64,000 bases of DNA, taken from positions 23,934,068 through 23,998,067 of the forward strand of contig JAOANR010000014.1 in the NCBI GenBank assembly GCA_030278955.1. The letters are read 5' to 3'. Shown one piece after another: positions 1-9,677 of this stretch. Position 1 is the stretch's first letter. Every line of letters starts with the position of its first letter. The notes below the pieces were generated by a model. That model ran no database searches, was not told the DNA's origin, and saw only the letters and a list, made by a program, of their open reading frames with translations. The stretch is from Hygrophila difformis. Its lineage: Eukaryota > Streptophyta > Magnoliopsida > Lamiales > Acanthaceae. A program made the position numbers and the translations under genes.

Positions 1-77
1 GACCTTATGACATTGTGCAACAGGCCTGAACTACATAGGGACAATCGTACCGGTATATATCCAAAAGCAGATATACA

Positions 78-1791
78 ATGGACAAGGAGAGACGGGATAT
101 ATTTTTGAAATGGGTTGCAGGGTTAACGTTTCCCGATGGATGTGTTTCAAACCTGGGCAGATGCGTAGACATGAACAAACATAGAATGTTTGGCATGAAA
201 ACTCATGACTGCCATATATTTTTACAGCGTCTCCTACCCATAGGTTGGCGGGATCTACTTCCGAAGAGTGTGTGGGAACCCATAACAGAGTTAAGCAACT
301 TTTTCCGGGCCTTGACTGCGAAAACAATTAAAATCGAGGACTTAGACAAATTGGCATTCGATATTCCAGTTCTTTTATGTAAGTTGGAAACAATCTTCCC
401 ACCAGCGTTCTTCGACTGCATTGAACATCTTCCCATCCAACTACCTCACGAAGCCAGGCTTGCCGGTCCTGTGCAGTTCAGATGGATGTACTCGTATGAA
501 AGGTGAATTTTAACTACAAAACTTTATACTATTACATTGATTCTATTCACTATGATGACCAATATTGCTTTGCATTATACCTTGCAGATATCTGAATCGT
601 TTGAAGAGAACTGTGCACAACAAGGTGCATGTTGAAGGGAGTATTTGCAATGCATATATGGTCTGAGAGGCCTCAATTTTCTGCTCTCATTGCTTTGAGA
701 AGCATGTGTTCACACGCGAGAGGAATGTGTCAAGGAATGATGACGGTGGCATATTTCCATTTGATGAAAGCGTAGTGTATTTGCGCACACGGACGTGCCC
801 AAGGGAAATCAACGAAGAGACGATTGTGTGGGGAAGAGTTGAATGCCGTACATAATTACCTCCTCTTAAATTGTAAAGAGATCGAACCGTATCTCGAGTA
901 AGTTCTTGAAATAATCTTTCAATTAGAAATATGTCAGTGCTTGTAACATAACCAAATTCCTTGTCTCAACAATAGGGCATTCCAACAGCAGCTGCTGGAA
1001 GATCGCCCTGGTCTAAGTGTTACAGATATATGGGCAGCGCAGTCCGCAGACTTTTCTAAATGGTTGAGGGAATACGTGATCGAAAATCCATCAGACAATC
1101 CATGCATTTACCATGTGGCACAGGGCCCGCTTCCAATTGGTACATCATATCCTATGTACTTTACCAATGGAATGAAATTTCACACAGAATCTCATGGTAG
1201 GAGAAGTCAACATACAACAGTGAAGTGTGTATCACATCAACAGAACAAGGAGACTACTACGGTATAATCGAAGAGATTATAGTCATAGAATACCCCGCGC
1301 TGCCTATCAAGCAAACAACATTCTTCAAATGTAGGTGGTTTGACCCTCGTGAAGGCATTGGGACACGAACTCATGCGAACTACAAGATTGTCGAGATAAA
1401 CCACTCAAAATCTTTGAACGTATATGAGCCTTTTATTTTTGCTCATCAAGCCGAGCAAGTTTGCTATGTACCGTTCCCAACCATCAGACCAGTGCCTAAT
1501 CGGAATGAGTGGTTGGCCGTTTGTAAAGTCAAACCACGAGGTATAATAATGGTTAGGCAAAGGGAAGAGGGAGAAGCATTCCAGGATGCTGTTCCCGAGC
1601 ATGGCTACATCAGCACTGCAAATATCACATCCATGCGAGAGCCCTTGACAGACGATGAGGTGCAGTATGTTGATCTACAACTCAATGAGGGTATTGAATC
1701 AGAATCTTCGATAGCCTCTGATTCCACTTCAGGAGAGACTGATTCGGATGATCCCTCGCAAGAGACTTCGGATGATGATTTCCAAATATAA
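78..1791 (+). pseudogene. TNP2-like CACTA transposase, C-terminal part (DUF4218 and DUF4216), broken
   Basis: Residues from 78 to 506 read as the DUF4218 region (MKTHDCHIFLQRLLPI, WEPITELSNFFRALT), and 1225-1791 as DUF4216 (GIIEEIIVIEYPALPI, FFKCRWFDP, an acidic tail ending DDDFQI). Intervening exon-like pieces occur at about 588-900 and 975-1215, with intron-like AT-rich stretches between. Defects seen: an in-frame TGA at 664-666, a frame change near 848-855, and another near 1210-1220 where the DUF4216 frame begins. In CACTA elements this protein binds the ends and cuts the element. The N-terminal catalytic half would lie left of the window. Family assignment is by recalled motif similarity. 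Confidence 0.85.
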
Positions 1792-1908
1792 AATGTGACA
1801 ATCTAATTAATGTTTTTTTTTAGTTAATGTTTGAAATTATGAAATTTAATTTAAGTACATTCTATGTATAATATCCTTGCATGTTCTAATAATATTTCAC
1901 TTTTGCAG

Positions 1909-3663
1909 ATGACTGACCGAGGGGGTGGCTCGTCATCGAGCACTCCGCGTGGGACAGGGTCCCAACAGCGGGGTTCGGGGACCCCACCGACAGGGTCTCG
2001 ACTGGCTTCTGCTCTCCGGGTGGCCCGGGAGGCGTTTCAGCGCCAGACCGCAGGTATTTTTCACAACTTGTATTACATATGTTCTTTATACTATTGTTTG
2101 TATTTACATTTACCATTTCTGGATCAACAGTGAATGAAGCGAGCTTAGAGGAACGGCCCGAGGATGCACCAGAGACGATGAATGAAGTCCCAGAGACTCC
2201 CCCACCTCACACTCCAGGTACGAGTTATTTATGCTTATAATATTTCGTTATTTATTTACTAAAGTAAAAATGTTCTTTATATTCCTAGGATCAGCTGGTT
2301 TTACAAGGGGGGCGCCTCCCGCCAGTTAGGTCGAGATAGGTTACTCGTTGAGCGCAGGGACGATGGGGTTTAAGTGTTATGTTTTAGTTCAGTCATATCA
2401 AATATCTCTACACAGCACATAATTTGGATTATATTATATTTTTGTCGGATTATCATCATTGTGTCTTATAGCATAGAGTTCTCAAACGCTGTGGTGAGGA
2501 AGATCACAGACATATATCCCATGCGGTCAGATATGAATGGGATAAGCTGGGGAAAGGTCACTCGAGAGACCAAAGGTTTCTACTGGAATGACTTTTTGGT
2601 ATTTCATAAGTTTCACACGATGTTTATGCTTTACTTTGAATTTGTACATATCTTGATCTATATTAACCTGCAGAAAGTAGCTCGTTGGGCGCCGGAGCAC
2701 GCATGAGCTGTAAGGAAGGAATGGGAGAAAAAGAATATTGCTCGGTAATTCTTTTTTTTAAATATTTAAATGTTTGCATATCAAATGGGTTCACATGTAG
2801 CTTCACATGATTAAAATTTCAGATACAAAGACTACACGCTCGACATAAGGAGCAAGAAGAAGCCCTACCCCGCAGACGAGTTGGTGGCACAGAATTGGCG
2901 GCGGACTTGGGATTCCCCAGCATTTAAAGAGAAGTCAAAAAGGGGAAAGCTAAACAGGCGCCGGGGACAGGAGGATGCACCGGCCCTCCCCATACACACC
3001 GCGGGATCCAAGACATTCCGAGCCACAGCCGATAAATTGGTATGTTTAACATATTTACATTGAATAGTCAATTATATATGTGGACACTTGCTCTTGAGTT
3101 CTAGTCCTCGAAATCTTGCAGTCCATTGATCTGCAAAGGCCTGTGCATTTGTACGAGGTTCACGAGCACACACACACGCGGAGGCACGAGAATGACAATT
3201 GGGTTGTTGATAGGTCACAGCGGGTGCAGGTAAAAATTGTACATAATATCACAATTACCTCTATCTACTAATTTGGGTCACTATAATTTGTTCTTGACGT
3301 ATTTCCCATGTTAAATATAGGAGGAGTTCATTGCAGTTACCCAGACCTTGAGCCAGAACCCTGAGATTGGGCCTGACTTCGATCCTGACGCTGTCTTCTA
3401 CGACGTAGCCGGTGGTCACGACAAACGACACGCTGTATACGGCTTAGAATCATTGGCGAAGTATTATAGGGCCGGAGGAGTTTCAGCTGGAGCGGTTTCA
3501 GCAGTTCACAGAGACTCTTGAGCGAGTGTCGCAAAGACAAGAGACCATGGCCGATCAGGTGGAGAGATTGCTAGGAGTCAGAGCCCCTCGATCCCCTAGA
3601 CACGGAGATGGAGATGATGACTTTGGAGGCAGCCTGGGTGGAGGTGGTGTAGGTGCGCATTGA
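1909..3663 (+). pseudogene. CACTA second gene (TNPA-like, PF03004-type), broken
   Basis: The ATG at 1909 directly follows a splice-acceptor-like TTTTGCAG. Exon 1 is rich in Gly, Ser and Thr. Later pieces give the family signature: ETKGFYWNDFLV (about 2560-2600), VRKEWEKKNIAR (about 2710-2743), YKDYTLDIRSKKKP, then NWRRTWDSPAFKEKSKRGK (about 2890-2950), HEHTHTRRHEND (about 3160-3195) and a C-terminal DQVERLLG coiled segment. Defects: TAG in the piece at about 2330, TGA at 2704-2706 in place of an expected residue, and a frame change near 3463 before the C-terminal part, which ends at TGA 3661-3663. In CACTA elements this protein class binds subterminal repeats, which are present just downstream. 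Exon borders are approximate. Confidence 0.8.
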
Positions 3664-4050
3664 GTGTTGTGGGATGAGACTTGGGTTAGTATCATTTCTC
3701 AATTCCAATGGTGGGATTCTTTTTCTTTATAAGACGTATATATGTTTATACTTAGAAATGTGAAAGACTATGTTAGGATCATCATTTGAGACTTGCACAT
3801 TTCAAATTGCACTTTTGGATTGTCATTATCGATTTGGATTTCTATTGAATTTGGAATGTGGAAGCAGTTGTAGAATTGTGATTGTACATGGACATGTGTT
3901 TAATTGTTGACGTTGTTAATTAATGTATGCGAAATAGATTGCCATATTGTGTTGTAGGTGTTGCTAAACATTATAGTGGATTATATGTTGGTACTGATGC
4001 AGCAGGGATGGCTGTGAAAACAACCATTTCTGGTGCACCCTACAGTTGGG
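3664..4050 (+). other. CACTA 3' noncoding region
   Basis: AT-rich sequence between the stop of the second transposon gene and the subterminal repeats. No convincing coding sequence or RNA gene is visible; it is best read as 3' UTR and spacer of the transposon. Confidence 0.55.
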
Positions 4051-4376
4051 TACCGACCGCACCCCCGACCGCAGGCTGGTCGGTAAATCACCGACCGCAT
4101 CGCCGACCGCAGGTGCGGTCGGTAAGTGGTGGACCACAAAGTCCCATGAGTTGAGTACCGACCAAAGTTGTGGTCGGGTTATAGGTCGGGAAAACTGCCG
4201 ACCAAGACACGGTCGGCAGTTTGGTCGGCGAAATTACCGACCGAAGCTGCTTTGGTCGCCAAAAATTCCCTACCAAGGGATTCCCGACCGTCATGTTCGG
4301 TCGGCCTTGCGGTCGGTAACTGTCAGGACAAACCGCTTTCCTTGGTTACCGCCCGCAATTTTCGGTCGGTAAAAAC
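4051..4376 (+). repeat. CACTA subterminal repeats (ACCGACCG type)
   Basis: About 20 direct and inverted copies of CCGACCGCA, GGTCGGTAA or close variants are packed into 330 bp next to the transposon end. Such arrays are the binding platform for the TNPA-like protein. Long open frames here are by-products of the repeat and are not called as genes. Confidence 0.85.
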
Positions 4377-4392
4377 TGTTTTTCTTGTAGTA
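4375..4392 (+). repeat. CACTA right terminal inverted repeat
   Basis: The end CTGTTTTTCTTGTAGTA is the complement of the canonical CACTA terminal sequence, with the outermost base mutated (A instead of G on this strand). The outermost base of CACTA termini is strongly conserved, so this end may be immobile. Confidence 0.75.
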
Positions 4393-5039
4393 ATTAGTAT
4401 TTCAATTTTTAGTGTTAGAGATTAAAATTTTACCGGTTTCTCTCTTCTTTTGACTCATATTTATTTATATATATATAATAATGATATAACAAAAACGAGA
4501 AAGAAAAATGTTATAATTGCATCTACAGTTAACACTGAATAGGATTATATTGGAAGAACCTAAAGGATGACTATATATATATATATATATATAGTATGCC
4601 TATATGCACATTAGATGGAAAAAAAAAACATAAATCATCCCATAAATTTGAACAATTTCTTAAATATTCTCATATTAAATGATTATCCTAATACATCGCA
4701 CCCCCACTTAATTATGGCTTTAGCTATCGTGTCAACTGAGTATTGGTTGCCACATGAATCGTTTATCCTAATTCAAGCTGACATATCAACTAATCAGGGT
4801 GACACGTTAGCTAACACCGTGATTACGGGGATGAGATAGTTTGGGAGAAAATTAACATACTTAGTGGATGGTTTAGGATAATTCATTTAACATGAGATTG
4901 TTAAGAAACTGTTTGAACTATTCAAGAAAAAAACTTAACCTTAGACTGTTTTAGAATTTTTCCCACATGTCAATTGTGTGTGTGTGTATGTGTTTTTTTT
5001 TCCTTTTTTTTAGAAAAAAATTATGGGATAATGCATCTG
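4393..5039. other. AT-rich spacer with TA microsatellite
   Basis: Between the CACTA end and the LINE remnant. It holds a (TA)n run at 4572-4593, A-rich and T-rich tracts, and a 74-codon open frame at 4615-4839 with no recognisable similarity. I see no gene that can be supported. Confidence 0.5.
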
Positions 5040-6219
5040 GTTGAGGCGAACTTAGATTGCTGGCATGGAAGGCTACACACAATGCACTTCCAGTTCGAGA
5101 GGAACTTCTTAAGATCGGGTGTATCCAGCAAATGGAAGCTCTTTGCATTTTTTGCTCAAAGGAAATTGAGTCGGTTAGTCATTTATTTTGCAAATGTGAA
5201 TATGTGAGTCCTTTGTGGTACATTGGTGCGGAATGGTTTGGTGTTAAGTGTGTGATTCGGGGGGATGTCAAGCAATTGTTACCATGGTGGTTGGGCTGTG
5301 ACATGAGACAAAACCGTAAGGAAGTGTGGAGTATCAAAGGATTGGCGATTATGTGGTTGATATGGAGGTGCCGAAACGAGGCCATCTTCAAAGGGAAGAC
5401 CTGGGTTAAGGCAGAAGTTATAGAGGGTATCAAATGGCAAGTTAGACTGTGGTGGAAGACAACCTTGAATTTTGTGGATATTGGACAGGGATACATGGGG
5501 GATAGTTTCGTTGACACACTGCTATACCCGGGAAGGGCGAGTTCTAAAGTACCTAGGAGAGGTCTGACGTGGATTAGGCCGGACACGGGTGGTGGAAAAT
5601 AAATACATACGGGTATTCTCTTGGCAATCCGGGGCCGGCAGGAATTGGTATTGTAATCCGAGATGCTGACGGCAAGGTGATATTTATTTTATCCGATTAC
5701 ATTGGCTACTCGGACTCGACAGGGGCAGAAGTCACAGCGACCAATCGGGTATGTCAAGCTATTATTCGCGATCATGGTTTTCTATTGCAAAAGATCATAT
5801 TTGAATGTGACTCGTGTAATGTGGTGAAATGGTTGGAACCAAAGGAAATACCTTGGCATTTTCATGGTTGCTTGACCCTATCATTTAATTTTTAAAATGT
5901 GCGGGGAAGGTGAGATTTCAATATATATTGAGGGAGAGAAATACACTTGCAGACCATTAGGCAAGAATAGGGGCTTCTGGAGGCGACAAAGTGGAGAAGT
6001 GGCTGTGACAAGTGAAGAGCACTGCCGAAGGTTCTTTCCCTGCTGTTATTGCCCAATGTAGTCGGAATTTGTAGTAGTTTGTTTTTTTTTTAATTCCATC
6101 ATATTGAGGTATGTAGGCTGAAACTGGGTAGACATTTTACTATGTTGTTGGAGGTGTACTCTGTCACATTTGATGGCTGTATTCTTATGGAATAATATCA
6201 TTTTTCCTCAAAAAAAAAA
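5040..6219 (+). mobile_element. LINE 3' remnant (5'-truncated, poly-A tail)
   Basis: A 3' fragment of a plant non-LTR retrotransposon. It holds the zinc-binding C-terminal domain of the reverse transcriptase protein, an RNase H-like segment, a 3' UTR, and ends in TTTTTCCTCAAAAAAAAAA at about 6200-6217. Such 5' truncation is the usual result of incomplete target-primed reverse transcription. No target duplication was identified. Confidence 0.82.
5057..5895 (+). pseudogene. LINE ORF2 C-terminus: zf-RVT plus RNase H-like, frameshifted
   Basis: The frame from 5057 reads LAWKATHNALPVREELLKIG, then CIFCSKEIESVSHLFCKC, the Cys/His pattern of the zf-RVT domain (PF13966 type), followed by WSIKGLAIMWLIWRCRNEAIF. 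Near 5585 the frame changes and an RNase H-like stretch follows (INTYGYSLGNPGPAGIGIVI, RDADGKVI, FECDSCNVVKWL). Its first catalytic Asp, expected in NTDG, is Tyr here, so it would be catalytically dead even without the frameshift. The reverse transcriptase core is missing at the 5' side. Confidence 0.8.
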
Positions 6220-6304
6220 TTAATACTCATTCAAGCTGCTCTAATGGCAATCCCAGTCTACCCGCGATGTCTATTCTTGGGCTCCCACAAGCCCTGATCT
6301 CCAA
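5896..6304. other. LINE 3' UTR and short spacer
   Basis: From the RNase H stop to the poly-A the sequence is the non-coding LINE tail. 6220-6304 is a short spacer between the two LINE remnants with nothing recognisable. Confidence 0.5.
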
Positions 6305-6456
6305 TATTTTTTTTTTTGATAAGCCAATTCAATGGCCGGAGAAAACATAAACACCACACGAAAGAACAAAAGAAAGAAACAAAAAGAAAACAACACAGAG
6401 GAAGAGACTAAAGAGCAAAAGACACTAACGGAACACAACACGAAATAGAAAATGGG

Positions 6457-7185
6457 CTAACAAACATCCAAGGCTTCTGCAGAAAGGCCCCCCAAGATAA
6501 AATCCGGCGGGAACGCCCAAGTGGTAAAGAACATCTCTTTCGAATCTCCATCCTTAGCAAGACCACCCGTCACCTTATTCCCTTGCGGCTCAACCAAGAA
6601 GATCCTCTCCAGCCGAGATTTATGAAGTGTATCTACGAGAATTCTCTTAGTCCCATTCCCTATTCCACTCGTGTTCCATGCAATTTTGGGAGACGCGTAG
6701 ATAATGGACAGGTGCCATATTTTATTCCCATTGGAGACTTGCACCGTGATGATTCTGTTAACAACATCCGTAACCAACAGATTCAAGCCCAATCTGATTT
6801 TGGAGAGAATCCATAATCCCCTTGATCGGCCTGGATCCCTCAAGGCATCCCAATTACCACGCCTCTCACTGTTAGTAGCACCCGTAGACATATTAAGAGT
6901 AATCAAACGATTCTTACAATCCCACATGACAGCACTAAATCCCGACATATGCTTCTGCAGGACCCAAATGCCCCCAGACCTCCCCGTAGCTTCTTGGATG
7001 CAGAGGGGGGAAAATCCCAAATTGTGAAAAAATAAACTAGTCTTATGGAAAGCAGATTGAGTTTCCATGAGAACTAAGAAATCAGGATTTAAGCGAATAA
7101 TTAATTCTTTCAAAGACCTTCTTGCCATCTTGCGCATAGCCCCACCGATGTTCCAGGACACTAATTTAAAGTTTATGTAATCCAT
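6457..7185 (-). pseudogene. LINE ORF2 remnant: endonuclease fused to RNase H tail
   Basis: A 242-codon open frame. It begins FKLVSWNIGGAMRKMARRSL and PDFLVLMETQSA, the endonuclease/exonuclease/phosphatase start of LINE ORF2. GRSGGIWVL occurs at about residues 68-76. A second, divergent copy of the same motif (GRSRGLWILSK) appears about 50 residues later and continues to IIYASP. The C-terminal part (EPQGNKVTGGLAKDG, FPPDFILGGLSAEALDVC) resembles the end of the RNase H domain, where GNxVADxLAK is usual. So one frame joins two endonuclease pieces to the last part of the protein with the reverse transcriptase absent. It is probably an inactive deletion product. Confidence 0.7.
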
Positions 7186-7223
7186 AAAAAAGAGATAGGG
7201 GTTGTGAGGCGCAGGGGGATTCC

Positions 7224-8063
7224 CTACATCTGCATAGCAGTTACCTCATCCAGGGGATTTTCTTTTGGTATGGAGTTAGCATCCTCCTCCAGAGGTTGGA
7301 TATTCTCCTTCCTGGGGCCCTTCTTGTGGCTCGGTGTTACCATGTCCTTCCCCGGGGAATGCATCGCCAGATTAGCAACTCTCTCCTCTTCAGGCGTCTC
7401 TCTGATACGTTTCGCCAGGTTCGGAGCTTCTCTCAGTTGGGTTTTGGTAGCCTTGGAGGGTGTTTTGGAGGAAGAGTTCCGGTCCACCAAGGTTTTGAGG
7501 CCTCTAGTGTTGGGGCCCAGTTTCAACTTAGGATTCGTTTTGGGCTTGAGATCCTTTACCTGAGCTGGAGAGATAACATCAACCTGCTGAATTTTCTTGG
7601 GCTTATGGGCCTTATTTTTCTTCACAACTTTGATCCATTCTCCTGTGCAAGGTTGGACAGGTACTGCTAAGGGAGTTGTCTCGTGACTTGCCTCTTTGGT
7701 GATATTAGACTTCCCTGTAGTATCTTCCCTCCCCTCAATGTTGACAGGGGCTATTTTAGTGTATGTCTGTTTCTCAGCAGCATAGGTTGAAATTTCCATA
7801 TTGTCTCTACTACCAGATATGGAAGAGTCAGCAGCCTCCTGTGAAGGCACCTCAGTGCTTTCCCCTTCCACCTTTCCCTCATCTGTCACCTTAGCCAAAG
7901 TACCGACTGTCACCTCTCTCCTGGGCTCCTCTGGTTTCCAAGTGCAAGTATGGCTTGCATGGCCATACCTTTGGCAAGTAGAACATAGCAAATGTAGACC
8001 CTCATATGCAACTTTTTGCCATGTTTCATCGATGAGAATGCTGGATACAACGGGAAGACTCAA
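7224..8063 (-). pseudogene. LINE ORF1 (gag-like, zinc knuckle), C-terminal part
   Basis: The frame is open beyond the listed first residue, to about 8130, and reads PRVCVEIDLSLPVVSSILI then WQKVAYEGLHLLCSTCQRYG followed by HASHTC. This is the DUF4283/zf-CCHC_4-type arrangement of plant LINE ORF1: CxxCxxxGHxxxxC with a substitution of the usual Gly-His spacing. The rest is a low-complexity charged tail. Such ORF1 proteins bind LINE RNA. The N-terminal part is absent or decayed. It ends 38 bp before the endonuclease frame, the normal ORF1-ORF2 order on this strand. Confidence 0.7.
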
Positions 8064-8130
8064 GTCGATTTCAACGCAAACTCTCGGTGGGGAGATCAGA
8101 AAATGAAATTGTCTTTCATGGGAGAAAATC

Positions 8131-8332
8131 TATCAACCAAAATGGTTCGGTGGACTCTTGGTCTTAAAAATCTGGAGATTGCAAGCTAACCGAACAACAT
8201 GGGCAGCAACTTCGCTCTCATTAGGATGTCCAAATTTAAATTTTCTCCTATATATGCTGCATGTTATTTTTAAAAAATAAAATAAAATTTTTGATTATTT
8301 TATCACTGATTTAAATTGAACTAATTTCGTGC
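8131..8332. other. Spacer, possible LINE 5' remnant and SDR intron
   Basis: Partly resembles decayed ORF1 sequence on the minus strand. The right end, TTTCGTGCAG at about 8324-8333, looks like a splice acceptor in front of the SDR fragment. Confidence 0.4.
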
Positions 8333-8399
8333 AGGTTGGAAGGAAAGGTAGCCATCGTGACGGGAGGAGCAATCGGCATCGGTGCCGCCGCCGTGCAGC
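8333..8399 (+). pseudogene. Short-chain dehydrogenase/reductase, fragment 1 (cofactor-binding motif)
   Basis: Following an acceptor-like CGTGCAG, the sequence encodes LEGKVAIVTGGAIGIGAAAV, the N-terminal Rossmann segment of a classical SDR (TGxxxGIG). The exon start just before LEGK matches the usual intron position in plant ABA2/secoisolariciresinol dehydrogenase-like genes (established knowledge). Reading is cut by a hAT-like insertion at 8400 and continues in frame at 9324 after removing the insertion and its target duplication. It is piece one of three. The exact enzyme cannot be named. Confidence 0.75.
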
Positions 8400-9231
8400 C
8401 AGTGGCAGACGCAGAGTATCGGGGGTGGGGTAAGGGTGTGTGGCTAAAGTTTAATAAGGATATATATATTTTTTCCGTTAGTGCAACAAATGGTAATCTA
8501 CGGGTCGCCATATTTTGAAAGCATTGTAAAATATTTTCATTTTCAATTACTAAATTTTTTTTTTCAATGTAACATACTAAGAGTCACTAAGAAATTGATT
8601 TCCCATTGTATTATACAAATCCATCTTAATAAAATTCAATGCAGAAAAAAGATTTTTCTACCGTAGTTGTCGCGACAGGCAGGACCAAATGATAAGATCG
8701 AAAATTGATATACAAACGGAAAGTAGCATTAGCCTTTAGCTCAACTATCTTTTTTGCAAGACCTATGGTGAAATCTAGTTCCCATTTCACATAATGAATG
8801 GATGTTTGAAGCTGTGATTTCAATTCCATTAAATCATCCTTGGTAAACAACATCTAGGGTAAAAGAACAAAGAAATATTTTGCATTTTTTTCCCTCTTCA
8901 TCTAGCTAGGGTAAAAAAATTGACCATCTCTTCCTATTCTTATTACAACTTTGAAGAATTGATCAAATTTATTATTTTATTCGATGAAGATAAAAAATAT
9001 ATGAGCCTATGTTAAAAAAGTTCACTATCAAAGAAATATGTTGCCTTCTTTTTCATATTATTTCCCGTAAATTACATAAAAATTGACTTCTACTATATAT
9101 CTAAAATTTATACGCGTATATAAAAAACTAATGCCAAAATTTGAGCTTGGAAGGCGGAATTATAGAAAAATAAATATTAACATAGTTAAAATACATATAT
9201 AACTGTATAAAAATTAATAGCCAAATTTCGA

Positions 9232-9265
<34 letters not shown>

Positions 9266-9315
9266 GGGGGCAGCCGCCCCCTTAGCCCTAACACAATTCC
9301 GCCACTGGCCCATTG
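8400..9315. mobile_element. Non-autonomous hAT-like element inside the SDR
   Basis: The left end is CAGTGGCAGACGCAGAG followed by a G-rich stretch. The right side carries the complement of CAGTGGCGGAATTGTG ending CACTG at 9307. These match the CAGTGGC ends common in Tip100-like hAT elements. The flanks are CGTGCAGC (8392-8399) and TGTGCAGC (9316-9323), an 8-bp duplication with one mismatch, the hAT length. Nine extra bases (9308-9315 region) lie between the CACTG end and the duplication, which is unexplained. The interior is AT-rich with no transposase. Confidence 0.65.
9233..9264. repeat. Poly-G tract of 32 bases
   Basis: An uninterrupted run of about 32 G followed by T and five G, inside the hAT-like element. 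Its length in any assembly is uncertain, and long G runs can fold as quadruplexes. Confidence 0.9.
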
Positions 9316-9677
9316 TGTGCAGCTCTTCCACGACCACGATGCCAAAATTATGATCATGGACATGCAGGACATCCGGGGCAGGCGCTGGCCGACGCCCTCG
9401 GCTCAACGCAGCATACACTCACGGTCGTCAAATTCAGTTGCCTGGACGTCATGTACAACAATGCTGGAATACTGGCATGTGGCACCCAAGCCATCTTCGC
9501 TACGGAGCAGGGGGCCGACCGGGTGAAAATGCTGGGCGTAAGTCTAGTGGGCGGGTTCCTGGTGGGAAAACACGCGGCACGTGTGATGGTGCCAAACAAG
9601 AAGGGCTGTATCTTATTTACTTCGATCGCCACGTGCATGGAGTTTGCAGGGATCGCGTCGGACTCCTACACTGCGTC
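9316..9677 (+). pseudogene. Short-chain dehydrogenase/reductase, fragment 2 (NNAG and active-site Ser/Tyr)
   Basis: Continues fragment 1 with LFHDHDAKIMIMDMQD, then after a frame change near 9375 reads LDVMYNNAGIL (SDR NNAG motif), GFLVGKHAARVMVPNKKG, and SDSYTAS, the start of the catalytic YxxxK. About 20 residues expected between the second strand region and NNAG are missing, so there is also a small deletion. At the Ser codon after YTA the gene is cut by the LTR array at 9678. Its 5-bp flank GCGTC is part of the coding sequence. Confidence 0.78.
9673..9677. repeat. Target-site duplication GCGTC (left)
   Basis: Matches GCGTC at 22366-22370 on the other side of the whole array, so the array descends from one insertion event. 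Confidence 0.85.

Larger units (their letters stand above)
1..4392 (+). mobile_element. CACTA (En/Spm-like) DNA transposon, 3' part, decayed
   Basis: The right-hand portion of a CACTA transposon; the left end is outside the window. Seen in sequence: DUF4218- and DUF4216-like coding pieces of a TNP2-type transposase, then a second gene resembling the PF03004 plant transposase family, then a subterminal region dense in ACCGACCG/CGGTCGGT, ending in CTGTTTTTCTTGTAGTA. Its complement, TACTACAAGAAAAACAG, matches the usual CACTACAAGAAAA end except for the first base (T for C). Several stops and frameshifts interrupt both genes, so the copy cannot encode its own transposase. The 3-bp target duplication cannot be tested without the left end. 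Confidence 0.88.
6305..8130 (-). mobile_element. Second LINE, internally deleted and chimeric, poly-A at left end
   Basis: A minus-strand LINE. Its poly-A tail is the T run at 6308-6318, preceded on the minus strand by TTGGCTTATC, a common LINE 3' end. It carries the C-terminal half of ORF1 (7224 to about 8130), an endonuclease N-terminus (7185 leftward), and then directly the last residues of an RNase H-like domain. The whole reverse transcriptase core is missing between them. The 5' boundary near 8130 is approximate. Confidence 0.75.

Noticed and set aside
4046..4425. Overlapping open frames in the CACTA subterminal region
   Set aside because: They arise from GC-rich ACCGACCG repeats and have no protein similarity.
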